Below the pieces are notes generated by a model, which made no database searches, was not told the DNA's origin, and saw nothing but the letters and a program-made list of their open reading frames with translations. This document shows, in pieces, positions 1 through 12,058 of a DNA stretch of 64,000 bases. The stretch covers positions 11,100,501 to 11,164,500 of the forward strand of contig CM077599.1 in assembly GCA_039654915.1 (NCBI GenBank). The letters are read 5' to 3'. Within the stretch, counting starts at the first letter, position 1. Each line of letters starts with the position of its first letter. This stretch comes from Aquilaria yunnanensis (lineage: Eukaryota > Streptophyta > Magnoliopsida > Malvales > Thymelaeaceae). Both the position numbers and the translations under genes were made by a program.

Positions 1-740
1 ATCCACGTGGTCGATTTAGAAAAATATTGTTTTGGAAATATTATTTTCTATATATAAAATTATATATATGGTATATATAGATTTTATAAATGTTTTTCTA
101 AATTGTTTAGAGTCCGAATAAACTTGAAGAGACGTGCACATATTTAATTCCGTATTGACAGTACCACAACTTGGATGTGGTTGGTCTAGTCCGGATTATG
201 TGCAACAATATTGGACGGTGAACGGAATAGAATAAAATGGGTACTTGTGAATTGTCTCTGAAATCCTGGGAGATTTTACAAGGTCGTATAATATGTTGTA
301 CTGACTTGTAAACAATAAATTAGTGAAGGACTAATTTGACAGGATTAAGAGATCCCAAGGGTCCCACGCCACATTCTAAACTCTACCCGGTCAAACTTCT
401 AAAAGAAGTTGTACTTTAGCTTATGAGAGAAGCTATGTACTTAACTTCTGAGATAAGTTGTACTTTAGCTTCCAAGAGAAGCTATTGTACTATTTGCCTA
501 TAAAAGGAGTGGTTGTGTATTATTGAAATGAGATGGATTATGGAAACAGAAACAAAGAAACAATAATAGCACAAACACTCATATAGTGCAACCGGAAGAG
601 AAGGAATTCGAGCGTGTTAAGCTTGGAGAATTCTGCATTTGTGGAATTTCGAAAACAAGGTACCCGTGTGATTATTTCTGCAATCCGATCCTGGTGTACG
701 CTAAGTTAATAGCTTGAAACTCGTTCGGATTCCCAACAGA
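1..740 (+). mobile_element. Probable LTR end (3' LTR or solo LTR), left side outside window
   Basis: The stretch has the organisation of an LTR promoter. Short repeated blocks containing TGTACTTTAGCTT and variants lie at about 400-485, a TATAAAAG box is at 499-506, and about 235 bp follow before a CCCAACA end near 738. There is no primer-binding site after it, so it would be a 3' or solo LTR. The left boundary and target duplication are outside the window, so this rests on promoter-like layout only. Confidence 0.35.
499..506 (+). promoter_or_regulatory. TATA box of the probable LTR
   Basis: TATAAAAG follows a set of short direct repeats that resemble U3 enhancer blocks. It would drive transcription rightwards into the following 230 bp. 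Confidence 0.4.
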
Positions 741-1079
741 ACAAATGTCAACTTTTTGCATATTTATTAATGAATGTATGACACTTCAATAACGATTAGG
801 GGGCATTTCCATTAACTAACGAGCCGGGTAAGATAGTTAGGCCTAAAAAAAAAGATATGTTTAGTTACACTGGAAAAAGATTTACTCCTTTAGGCTAATG
901 CAAGTTAGTATTTATGTTTTCCTCTATTTCTATCATCCTTTCTTTGGAAAATTGGAAGGTTGAATCTCAATTTCCATTCATTAACAATCAAGTATTTTTA
1001 AATATTTTGTGTCAAAGATTCCATGAGTGTTATGAATCCTCAATTAGGCTACATCATGAATGGACTCATGGTTTATAAA
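741..1079. other. AT-rich spacer, no gene seen
   Basis: I see no coding potential or clear repeat structure between the LTR-like end and the LINE remnant. Confidence 0.5.
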
Positions 1080-2090
1080 TCCTCAATTAACATCGCAGAG
1101 AGCTAGACCTTTCACTCCAGTTGGCCTCAGAGGCACTACCTTCCTCATAGAGTTTTCATAATATCCAAGGAATAAAGGAGGAGGTCCGAGAGTTAGAAGC
1201 AAGACAGGAGATCATGTGGAGACAGAGGTCAAGGGTTGAGCAATTAAAGGAAGGGAACAAAAACACGACTTTCTTTCATGCTTATGCATCTTCAAGGAAA
1301 CATTTGAGCTCGATCAGTTGACTCTAGGACATTCACGGCAATTGGGTGGAAAAGAAGTTAGAGATGTTAGAGGTCATCAGGCAATATTTTTTAGGGTTTA
1401 TTTCAGTTATTGAGTCTATCCTCTTGTGATTTAAGGGGGTCCTTCAGGCGGTTCCTTCAGTTATTCGCCTACATATGAAGTTGACCCAATGAGCTCCCTA
1501 TTTAAAGTAAGAGATGAAGGCTGGCATGCAGGAAATAAGGCCTACAAATGGCACCTGCTTAGATGGTCTTCCTGCTTTATTTTATCATAAATTCTGGGGC
1601 CAGGTATGTGGTTGCATTATTCCTTTCTACTTGGATATTCTAAATGGTGCAAGATCAGTAAAAGAGATAAACTAAACTTCTATTGTGCTCATTCCCAGTG
1701 TCTAACATGAAGAATATGACCTAGTTGTGGCCTATTAGCTTGTGTAATGTTCTAAAGAAACTTATCACTAAGACAGTTGCAACCAAGATTGGTAAAGTCC
1801 TCCTTATTGTGACATACAAGTGAAGTATATTTCTACAAGGGTGCTTGATAACTTATAATATTTTTATAACCTATGAGTTAATGTATGTCCTCAAGAACAA
1901 GCATTATAGGAGATAAGGGTTTTGCGCCTTGAAGTTAAACATGCCCAAGGCTTATGATCGGATTGAATGGTGCTTCTTGAAGCATATCATGAGGCAGCTG
2001 GGGTTTAGTCAGAAACTTATTCGTATATTGTTGAATGTGTCTTTACAGTATCTTTTAGGGTCTCCATGAAAAGTTCTTTGTAAGAATCTT

Positions 2091-2276
2091 TTGTCCCGTA
2101 ACGGGGCTTATGGTAAGAGAGTCCTCTTTCCCTCTATTTTATTTATTCTCAGTGCTTATGGTCTGTCTTATTTGCTATGTGAGGATCTGCAAGAGTTGTC
2201 TAGTCTGAAAGCTAGCAAGAGTGGGCCTCAGGTTTTTCATCTCTTGTTTGGTAACAACAGCTTGGTCTTTTGTTGA
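2091..2276 (+). pseudogene. Reverse-transcriptase palm fragment with FADD changed to FGNN
   Basis: This frame of the LINE ends in HLLFGNNSLVFC and then a stop. In plant LINEs the same place normally reads HLLFADDSLxFC, where the two aspartates bind the catalytic metals. Both are asparagine here (codons at 2253-2258), so the polymerase would be inactive even without the surrounding stops. The same frame continues past the stop with recognisable LINE sequence to about 2440. Confidence 0.75.
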
Positions 2277-3814
2277 GTTTCTCGGGCAGATCATCTTAGT
2301 TGCAACATATATATGTTGAAGTACCATGAAAAAGCGTCCTGCCAAATGATCAATTTCGATGAATCAGGGCTTTTCTTTAGTAAGAATACATCGAACCACC
2401 ATAAGGCAGAACTTCGTAATGTTTTTAGGGTGAAAATTTTGAAAAGTGTTAAAAATATCTATTTTTGTTGATATATAATAGTGGGACGAAAAAAGAAACA
2501 TGCATTTTCCTTCCTCAAAGACCAAATCTTAAAACTAGTTCATGGATGGGAAAACAGGAAGTTCTCCAAGGTGGGCAAGGAGACACTTACCAAAGTAGTT
2601 ACATGGTTAGTTTTAATTTATTGCATGAGCGTGTTCAAGTTGAACACTAGTGTTTGTGTGAAAGTCCAAGAGATGTTGAACAAGTTCTAGTAGCGGCATG
2701 GAAATTGTTAGGGGGCATTTGCTGGGCTAGCTGGGACATGCTTTCTTTTTTAAAGGAAAAAGGTGGTATAGGCTTCCAAGGCATAGCCAAGTTTTACTTG
2801 GCCATGTTGGCCAAACAGGAGTAATGGCTTCTTACAAACCCAGCCTCTTTGTGCAAATTGTACCCTTAAAGCTAAATATTTTTTTCTGCTGCACATTCTT
2901 AGAGGCGGTTAGGGGCAAAAACACATCTTTTGCATGGCAAAGTATTATAGCCAATTTCAAGGTCCTCCAGGAATGAGTGAGATGGCAGATTGGAGATGGA
3001 GTGTCTACAGAGATTTGGGATTCTTGGATCCTAAAACTGAGGTACTTCAGGCCGAAGGAAGTCCTGTCTTAGGTCCCTGCGGATGGCACTGTATACTTCT
3101 CGTTTGATCAAAACCAAAGTGACGGGACTTGTCTCTTCTTGCATATAGGCTGGATCCAAGTGAAGTGGCAGAGGTTTTGAAGATTCCTGTGTTGCCGAGT
3201 GTAAGGGTGGACTTGATGACCTAGCACTTTTGTAGCAATAGCGTCGACAAGATGAAGAATGGGTATGAGCACCTAATGGCAGGCAGGAACATGGGCTTTT
3301 TAGAGTCAGCTTCCACAAAGGTTTAATTTGTAGTTTAGGGTGTGGCATTCCCTTGTGATGAATAGGGTGAAAGTGTTAGACATGCTATTATGCAAGAATT
3401 GCTCCCCACCCAGGAGAATTTGAGCATGAAGAAGATGACATATGATGTTCGGTGCCTTTTATGTTTAGGAGGTGTGAAGATGAGCTTGCATATGACCCGG
3501 GAGTTTCCAGTAGCGAAGGGGTTTGGCATGAGCTTCAGTTGGCCTCCATTGGTCTTGCTCTGGGGGAATGCGGTGATGGAATGGCTTGGTTATGTTAATG
3601 GTTTGATCCTAGCTTCCCCATGGGATCAAATCTTGGTGGCAATCTGCATTTTGTAGAATCACTAAAATAAAATCATCCATGGGGATTTGGTTGGCTTGGC
3701 CAAAACATTGGCTTGACTAGTCCCACTTTACATAAGCAAACTTTCAGCTATACCGGACCAATCCATAAGTTCTCCAAGGGAGGAGGCATGGAGAAAGCTG
3801 AATGCATAGTGGGT

Positions 3815-4281
3815 AAAGGTAAATTTGGATTGGGCAATTGGTTTGAATGGGTGGTTAGGCTTGGGAGTTGTTGTTCATGACTCTCAGGAGGGTGCTTCGG
3901 GCAGCTCTAGCAATCCACAAAAAGGAGTCGCTTGATGCTTTCTTTGCAGAGAGCTTAACGGTGTGAGAAGCCTTGTAGCTATGCAAGAACCTAGGTATCA
4001 ACAATGTGGTTGTTGAATCGGATGCTAGTATAGTAATTGATGTATTGTGAGGGTCATAGCTGGTTAGATCAGAGGTGGCAAGCTGCTTGTTGGATGCTAA
4101 GTCCTTCCTACTCAAGATGGAAAGGTGGAGTCTTCGGTATTGGCATCGTGAAGCTAATTTGTTAGCTCGTCTCCTAGCTCAGAAGAGGATTGCTATTTAT
4201 AATCTTCATTTTTGGACAGATAGCTTCCCAACGGATATCATTTTTATTGCTTCTCATGGAGCAGAACTTGTAATCAGCTGA
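3815..4281 (+). pseudogene. RNase H-like (RVT_3) domain remnant of the LINE
   Basis: The C-terminal RNase H-like domain of plant LINE ORF2 is visible in pieces. LDWAIGLNGWLGLGVVVHDS starts near 3825 and corresponds to the first strand with the catalytic Asp. After frame changes, residues WSLRYWHREANLLARLLAQK at 4120-4185 match the late helix with the usual RExNxxAxxLA pattern. The reading frame ends at 4281. Between these parts there are stops and shifts, so it is a pseudogene. Confidence 0.7.
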
Positions 4282-4300
4282 TTGGTTATAAGAGTTTTTA

Positions 4301-5156
4301 TTCTTCAAAAAAATTCAAAACGTGAAAACTTAACTTTATTAATTATATGAAATGTCATTACTTGGTTGTTATTTTATGTCAAAAAAAATTTATATTTGTA
4401 TTCATTGAGTGGCTTGAACGAAAAAAAAAACAGTTAATAAACTGAGTTTAGCGCAACATTTAAAAATACATGTGTCCTAACTTTAATGTTAAAGCTTAAA
4501 AATTTCAAGTTCTCACAACCGTATTAAACAACTAAAACCAATCCATGAAGATTTAGGAGGGCCAAAGTATGTTCACACTTCATGCAAGTGATCTGGGCGC
4601 TTATTTACCATGCTGCCTCTTCCTTTCTTTTTTTTTTTTTTAGTTATTCCTAGCTTTATAGTGCACTATTAGTCCTTTAACTTTGTCAATTTACATGAGT
4701 TGCTCCCCTGACATCGAATCATTATAAAATAATCCTCCAACTTTGTAAAAAGGTTCGAGCATACACAAGACACAAATTTAAAAGTTTGTTTAATAATTTG
4801 ATTGTAGTTTTGGGGCCACAATGTCATATTTGTGATAATCCACAGGCCAAAATGCATTTACGCTTTTCTGTGGTAGCATGGTTAGGACAAGCTGGCCATT
4901 GAAGTATTTTTACAGGCAAGTGATACTAATTGTGATAAATTCTTGTTTGTGACTGGTGTATACACTGCGAAGCTCGGAATATCTTGGAAAGTTGGTCTGA
5001 GAAGTGCCAACATGGGAGTGCCACTGCCCGGTTTGATCCACCGGCTCCCAGATTTTCCTTTTTTTTTTTACCTTTCTTTTTTCATACATTGCTATTTTTC
5101 CCTACTGTTTCACAATTTTTTTATGTAACATTACTAATAAAAGAATAAATAATTAC
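4301..5156. other. AT-rich spacer with one arm of a TIR element
   Basis: No gene is seen. At about 4655-4760 a block contains CACTATTAGTCCTTTAACTTTG and later ACATGAGTTG. It resembles the terminal arms of the fold-back element at 16308-18332, so it is probably a solitary arm of a related element. The last 40 bases before 5157 are a degenerate CTAATAAAAGAATAAATAA repeat, into which the CACTA element inserted. Confidence 0.45.
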
Positions 5157-5171
5157 CACTACTAAAAAAAC
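5157..5171 (+). repeat. CACTA left terminal inverted repeat
   Basis: CACTACTAAAAAAAC pairs with the reverse complement of 14415-14429, with one mismatch at the tenth base. TAC precedes it and also follows the right end. Confidence 0.92.
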
Positions 5172-5177
5172 CTCTTT

Positions 5178-6085
5178 TTCCAACTGCCAAAACCGTTGGA
5201 ATTAAGAAAAAATATTTTCCAACTGCCCAGCAGTTGGAAATTGTGGAAATTATATATATATATATATAACTTCCAACGGCTTGAACCGTTGGAACATGGG
5301 TCAAGTAATAGGTAAATTAATGGATTTTCCATGCAATTTGGATTTATTTTAGTTCCAACGGCTTTAGCCGTTGGAAAATGAAGAAATTATGCATATATAT
5401 TACTTCCAACGGCTTATGCCGTTGGAAAATGGGTAAATTAATGCATTTTTTCTGCGAAATTTGTATTTATTAAAGTTCCAACGGCTTTAGCCGTTGGAAA
5501 ATGAAGAAATTATTTATATATATTACTTCCAACAGCTTAGGCCATTGGAAAATGTGTAATTTTATTGATTTTTTCAGGGAAATTATATATATGACTTCCA
5601 ACGGCTGATGCCGTTGGAAAATGGGCCAAATAATAGGTAAATTAATGGATTTTCCATGCAATTTGGATTTATTTTAGTTCCAACGGCTTTAGCCGTTGGA
5701 AAATGAAGAAATTATGCATATATATTACTTCCAACGGCTTATGCCGTTGGAAAACGGGTAAATTAATGCATTTTTTCTGCAAAATTTGTATTTATTAAAG
5801 TTCCAACGGCTTTAGCCGTTGGAAAATGAAGGAATTATTTATATAGTTTTCTGCAGAATTTGGATTTATTACACTTCCAACGGCTTAAGCCGTTGGAAAA
5901 TAAAATTGTTTGTGTTTCTTTTTTCCAACGGCTATAATAGTTGGAAAATTAAGTTATGCAATTTGTATTTTGAAAGTTTTCCAACGGCTGAGACCGTTGG
6001 AAATAGAAAGGCAAATTTTTTTTGCCTTTAATGAAACGGTGCGTTTAGGGATTAGGGTTTCCAACGGCCATAGCCGTTGGAAAAA
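5178..6085. repeat. CACTA left subterminal palindromic repeats
   Basis: About fifteen copies of a short palindrome of the form TTCCAACGGCTTTAGCCGTT-GGAA are spaced 30-80 bp apart. Variants differ in the middle (TTATGCC, TTAAGCC, TGATGCC). In En/Spm the subterminal motifs bind the small transposase protein and define the ends for cutting. Here each motif is itself self-complementary, so it could bind a dimer or form a hairpin. A larger period is also present: 5280-5540 and 5620-5840 are near-duplicates of each other. Confidence 0.85.
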
Positions 6086-6099
6086 AAGTTTTTAAATCT

Positions 6100-6275
6100 G
6101 CCCCCCCCCAGCGCGAGGCGTCTTCTCCAGCGAGCCTGAAATTCGCTCTCTCTCTCCAAACTTCTCTCTTCATCACAGAACACACACATTCACGTTTTGG
6201 TTCCGATTTTACCGTGAAACAGCTTCGTCTAGCTCAGTATTACTTGGATCTGGTGCCATTTTGGGAGATCTGAAG
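6100..6275 (+). other. Likely first (5' UTR) exon and promoter-proximal region of the CACTA transposase transcript
   Basis: A GC- and CT-richer stretch (CTCTCTCTCTCC near 6150) sits just inside the left subterminal repeats and ends AAG^GTTTGT at 6275/6276, a good splice donor. The AT-rich 2 kb that follows would be the first intron, ending before the transposase at about 8200. This arrangement is usual for CACTA elements. It is inference from composition and splice consensus. Confidence 0.45.
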
Positions 6276-8235
6276 GTTTGTTGCGTTTTATTTCCAATTT
6301 CGTTTAAATTTTTAAACCAATAAATACGCATAATCCGAAATTTTAGTTGTTTATTTGGTTTGAAATATATGCAATATCTGTGATTTTGTGTTGTTGATGG
6401 TTGGCTGTGAATTTTTTAGGTTACCCATTGGAAATATATACAATTGGAAATATATACAATTGGAAATTTATGTGTATTTTGTTACAACTTTTTTTTTATT
6501 TTCATGATGAATTAAAAAATATGAAATTATTAGTGTTAATTGAATTGTTTAGGTACTATATTTATGTGTGAAGTTAGTTAAGATAATTAAAGTTAGTAAA
6601 TTATTATTTAAACGTAACTTGTTTAGTTACTAAAGTTATGTATGAAATTAGTTATTATATTTCAAAATATGAAATAATTTTGATTTTAATAAAGTGTTTA
6701 GGTAGTATAATTATCTCTCAAATTAGTTGGAATAATTAAAAATATTAAATAAATAGTTTAAAGTACATAGTTTAGGTAGTATATTTTACGTTTGAAATTA
6801 GTTTTTATGGGTTTGTTTAGGTAGTACTTTTATGTGTAAAAGTAGTTAGTATATTTACAAAATAAATTTTAATTACTAAGTAATTAAATATTTACAAATA
6901 TAAAATTCTTTGTTTTCTGTAAATGGTTTACGAAATATTTTTAAATATATTTCCAAGTAGAAAATAAAATTGTTTTTCGTAAATTGTTTACGTATTTTTT
7001 TTAAAAATTGTTTAGTTAGTATATTTATGTCTCAAGTTAGTTAGTATATTTAAAAATAATAATTAATGGTGGGATGTAAATTATTTAGGTAGTATATTTA
7101 TGTGTCAAACGTAGTTTGTATATTTAAGAACAGAAAATAATTAGTTGGATGTTAATTTTATGTAATTAGTATATTTGTGTGTTAAATTATTTAGTATATT
7201 TCAAAAATACCAATGGATTTGGTTTGAAGTCAATTGTTTGGGTAATATATTTTTATGCCACGTACAATGGTTAATTGGAATTTTGAGCACAATGTTTTCA
7301 TAATTGGCATTAATATAAATTTGTAGAGTATTTCTAGTGAGTTAATTTTATTTGATTAAGTTTGACCTTGAATAATAATATATGTCAATATTAATAATAT
7401 TAGTAATCATTTGTAATACTTGTAAGAATAAATATGGGATTATGAATGTATAGTAGTATTGTCATAGTACGTAAGAATAATTTTAATAAATATTAAGTAT
7501 TGTTATTTCTGATCTACCAAATCATTTATGAGTAATATCAATTATAATAATATTAATAGGAATAATAATAATATAATTTCTAGTATTTGGAACAATAAAT
7601 AACTTTTCTAACATGAGTAGTAAATTTCTAGTAATAGAAATACTATTACTACTATTGGGAATCTGTATGCCAATAATAAATCCAAGAAGACAAATAATAC
7701 TTTTAACTACCATTAATCACAGAAGAAGGATAATAATAATAATAATAGTAGTAATAATAATAATTATAATTTATTAAAATAAGAATAAGAAGAAGAATAA
7801 TAAGAAGAATATTATTAATAATATAAATAATAATATTTGTATATTGAAATAGTACTAATAGTAATAGTAATAATAATAATAATAAGTATTATTATTTTTT
7901 CCAACGGCTATGGCCTTGTATAGTAATAATGACATGGAATACTGTTTTAAAACAATATTATTTAAACTGTCATTATTATACTGTCATTATTTAAAACTGT
8001 AGTTGGATGTATGAGCATGGAACGTAGTAATTACTTAATAGTAAAAACTTATTATCCAACTAATATATACAAACTTATTTAAATACTTATTTTAAACTTA
8101 TTATCCAACTACAGTTTTAAATAATAATGACAGTTTTAAAAAACTTAGTAATTACAGTTTCTGTATTTTAAATGACATGGTTTAGATTAACTAAAAAAAT
8201 AAATCTATTGGTAGGACTCCATGGAACGTAGTTGG
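6276..8235 (+). other. AT-rich intron-like region with degenerate tandem repeats
   Basis: Between the presumed 5' exon and the transposase there is no gene. About 6540-7240 repeats a TTAGGTAGTATATTTATGTG unit and variants with a period of roughly 60 bp. 7520-7890 is rich in AAT trinucleotide runs. One isolated copy of the subterminal motif (TTCCAACGGCTATGGCC) lies at about 7900, far from the ends. 7960-8240 contains short inverted and direct repeats of ATTATCCAACTACAGTTT. Confidence 0.55.
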
Positions 8236-11200
8236 ATGTATAGTAGTCGGTATTTACCGGGTCGAGTTGGGTACACAGAGGAGTGGGAGACAGGGATTTA
8301 GCAGTTTGTTACATTCGCCTGTAGTAACCCAGCTCACATGGATGGAGACAAAATACATTGCCCGTGTAAGAGGTGTAAAAATTTTAGGTTTAAGTATTGT
8401 GATGACGTGCGAGTGCATCTATACAAAGTGGGTTTCATGCCTCATTACACCAACTGGACAGTTCATGGGGAGGCCTTTACAGAGCCTCCGCAGCAGCCGT
8501 TTCATAATTCTGATGTGTATGAGCAGTCTGAGTACAGTTCAAATATAAACCCATATGCTCAAATGATATTTGATGCAGCGGGTCCGAGTATGCATCAGAA
8601 TTCCACTGAACAGGATCAACAACCTAATGAAGGGTTTAGAAAATTTTCTGAGTTACTGGACTCCGCTAGTACACCTCTTTGGGATGGATGTAAGAAGCAT
8701 TCTGAACTTTCTGCTGCAGTTCGGTTGTTAAACCTAAAAGCAGAATATCATATACCAAGAGGGTGTTATGATGGTATTGCAGCGTTGATGAAAGAGACGC
8801 AGCCAAGTGACAGCAAGATGCCATCGAATTGGTATGAGACGAAGAAATTAGTTTCACAACTAGGTCTTGCCCATCTTAAAATTGATGCTTGTGTAAACGA
8901 CTGTATGTTGTTTTGGAATACTGATGAAGATGCTTCAGAATGCAAGTTTTGTGGTGAATCTCAGTTTAAGCCGAGATCAAATGGGCGAGGTAAGGATAGA
9001 GCAAGGAAGACCATGCACTATTTACCGCTCACTCCACGCCTTCAGCGACTATATGCTTCACTCTCAACTGCAGAGCACATGCGGTGGCACAGTGAGCATC
9101 GATCTGACCCAAATGTTTTAAAACATCCTTCAGATGCAGAAGCATGGAAACATTTTGATTCCACGTACCCGTGGTTTGCGGCGGAGGCCCGAAATGTTCG
9201 CCTTGGAGTTTGTTATGATGGGTTTACGCCTTTCGGGTACTTAGGTAAACAATACTCATGTTGGCCTGTCATTGTAACTCCCTATAATTTGCCTCCGTGG
9301 ATGTGTATGAAGAAGCCATATATGTTTTTGACTGCATTGATACCTGGCCCTCGGAGTCCACGTCAGAATATTGATGTCTATTTACAACCACTTATTCATG
9401 AATTGAAGCAGCTATGGGAGGATGGGGTCGAAACATGGGATGTTTCACTGAAACAAAATTTTCAGCTCCGCACTTCGGTTTTGTGGACCATAAATGACTT
9501 CCCGGCATATGGGATGTTGTCCGGATGGATGACTCATGGGAGGTTATCGTGCCCTATTTGCATGGAGTATAGTAAAGCTTTCCAACTTCAGCATGGAAGG
9601 AAAACGTCATTCTTCGATTGTCATCGACAATTTCTAGAGTTGGATCACCCATACAGAAGGAACAGAGTCTCCTTTAAGAGAGGAAAAGTTGAGAAATCGT
9701 TGCCTCCTGAGCGTTTACCACCAGCAGCAATATTTGAACGTATCGCACATTTGTGTTCTGTAGTTTGCAATGGACAGGTTGTAACCATACTAGGTTATGG
9801 CAGAACCCATAATTGGACAAAACGAAGTATTTTCTGAGAGCTACCGTATTGGAAGACTAACTTGATCCGCCATAATTTGGATGTTATGCATATAGAGAAG
9901 AATGTGTTTGACAATATATGGAATACAGTGATGGATGTGACCAATAAAACTAAGGACAACGTGAAGGCTCGTAAAGACCTTGAGATTCTCTGCAGTCGAT
10001 CAGAGCTACATTTAATTCCTCAGGGTGACAGCCGAGCAGTTAAACCTAAAGCCACATTTGCACTAAACAGAGAGCACAGAACTGATGTGCTTACTTGGGT
10101 TAAATCACTTAGACTCCCAGACGGGTATGCATCGAACCTTGCAAGGTGTGTTGACAGTAATGTAAGTCAAATGTCGGGTATGAAAAGCCATGACTATCAT
10201 GTAATGATGCAGAGACTCCTCCCAATTGCACTTGAAGCAATGCCTGATAATATATGGAAACCATTGACCGAGTTAAGCCAATTCTTCCGAGATTTATGCT
10301 CCCCAGAGTTAGATGTGAATCACATGGTCGAGTTGGAAGCAAATATACCTGTCATACTTTGTAAGTTGGAAAGAATTTTCCCACCGGCTTTTTTCGACTC
10401 GATGGAACATTTACCGGTTCACCTACCTTACGAAGCAAGAGTTGGAGGCCCCGTTCAATATAGGTGGATGTACAAGTTTGAGCGTTGTATGCATGACCTC
10501 AAAATGAAGGTTTCAAATAAGGCTCATGTAGAGGGTTCAATTTGTGAAGCATATCTAATTGAGGAGACCTCTACATTTTGCTCTCACTACTTTGAATCCC
10601 ATATCCCGCATATGGCTACTCGAGTACCTCGTAATGATGATGGCGGTGAAGGACCATTTGATGAATCGGGGTGGTCTATATTTAGATACCCGGGTCGACC
10701 ATATGGGGCATCAAGGTATCGCTATCTTGATGACAATGAATTGAGGGTTGCAGCTGCATATGTGTTACTAAATTGTAAGGAGGTAAAGCCGTACCTCGAG
10801 TAAGTGAAACAATACCCATTGCTAAATACTTGAGTGTTTCTCTGAAACAAAACTTTTCTTCTTTTCTACTAAACTCATCCAGTTTATGCACAATCGTCTT
10901 GTTATGCCATCTTATAGTTTGTTCGTTGATGAGGTGCGCATGCATGCACCCAATATACAGATGGCAGACCTGGATGTCTACATTGAGAATAACTTTGAGA
11001 CATGGCTTAGAAACTATGTAAGTTACTTACACTTCCAATTACCCATATTTTGATAAATAAACAAAATACATATTTATATTATGACTTTCTGAAACTAGGT
11101 GAATGATGTAAGGAACACTATCACGGACCGCTTCGTGTGGGATGTTGCATGCGGGCCATCTCGTCGTGTTGAGAGTTGGCCTGTTTACTTCATAAATGGG

Positions 11201-11878
11201 TACAAGTTCCACATTAGCGACTGGGGTCGCGACAAAGCAACATTTAACAGTGGAGTATGTATTAGGACTTCAGGATCAAGTGAGGTTGAATGTGATTTTT
11301 ATGGGGTGTTAGAAGAAATTATCCAACTGGAATATCCTGGGTGGCCACATAAAAAAGCAGTATTGTTTAAGTGTGCTTGGTTTGACCCTACTCCAAATCG
11401 TGGCATTCGGGTTCACCAACAATATGGGATAGTTGAGGTTCGTGATGGTCGTCGATATGGGAAGTTTGACCCGTTCATTCTTGCATCCCAAGCTGATCAA
11501 GTTTACTACACCCATTATCCCACGAAGTCACGTGACAAAACGGGTTGGTTGGCAGTGTTGAAAATCAAACCTAGACGCATTGTTCATAATAATGTAGCTG
11601 ATGTCGAAGATGCATATCAGGAAGAATTGCAGGACGGTGTGAACAGGTCTCCCATAATTATGGATGACCCAATTGACAATTTAGCTGAAACAGGTGAATG
11701 GGAAGCTGTGGAGGAAGACATGGCATTGAGGGATAAAACTTTGGGAGATGACGATTTCTCTGACAATGATGACGAGTCCCTTGAAGGAAGTGACGATGAA
11801 AATGATTTTGAATCAGGGGATACTGATAGTGGCGAATCAGAGAAATCAAATTCAGATGAACTTGGAAACTCAGAATAA
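8236..11878 (+). pseudogene. CACTA TNP2-type transposase, interrupted by two nonsense codons
   Basis: This is the large DDE transposase of CACTA elements, which cuts the ends. The likely start ATG is 8236 (MYSSRYLPGRVGYTEEWETGI). A TAG at 8299-8301 follows, and the same frame continues with QFVTFACSNPAHMDGDKIHCPCKRCKN, the transposase-associated N-terminal domain with its Cys motif. The Transposase_21 region runs to about 10800 and is stopped once by TGA at 9835-9837, where relatives have Trp (IF-stop-ELPYW). The frame resumes with LIRHNLDVMHIEKNVFDN, and a DUF4218-like region follows. A small exon is at 10883-11017. The last exon, 11099-11878, holds a DUF4216-like region (FINGYKFHISDWG) and an acidic tail. 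The intron after about 10799 has a donor that looks one base short. Confidence 0.9.
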
Positions 11879-12058
11879 TGTAAACGTGCATATGTTATTG
11901 TATTATGTAATGTTCTCGTTTACTAATTAACTTTTAATATATATGTAAACAGCAACTGAAACTTCAACTTGAAGCCTACAATATGATTGAGCAAGTTTTA
12001 TTTCAATGTTTGAATGTACTTTATGTAAACTTTTGTATGGGATTTCATAATAATGTAG

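Larger units (their letters stand above)
1080..4300 (+). mobile_element. Degenerate L1-type LINE (non-LTR retrotransposon) remnant
   Basis: Broken reading frames on the plus strand give the ordered parts of a plant LINE ORF2. The linker before the reverse transcriptase is at about 1180-1330 (residues WRQRSRVEQLKEGN, then FFHAYASSRK). Reverse-transcriptase pieces include AYDRIEWCFLKH near 1950, HLLFGNNSLVFC at 2238-2273 and an INFDESGLFFSKN-like stretch near 2345. A VGRKKKHAF...WENRKFSKVGKE block lies at 2480-2600 and a GGIGFQGIAKFYLAMLAKQE block near 2765-2825. An RNase H-like domain covers about 3815-4240. Many stops and frame changes are present, and the catalytic FADD is FGNN. It is an old dead copy, and target duplications were not found. 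Confidence 0.85.
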
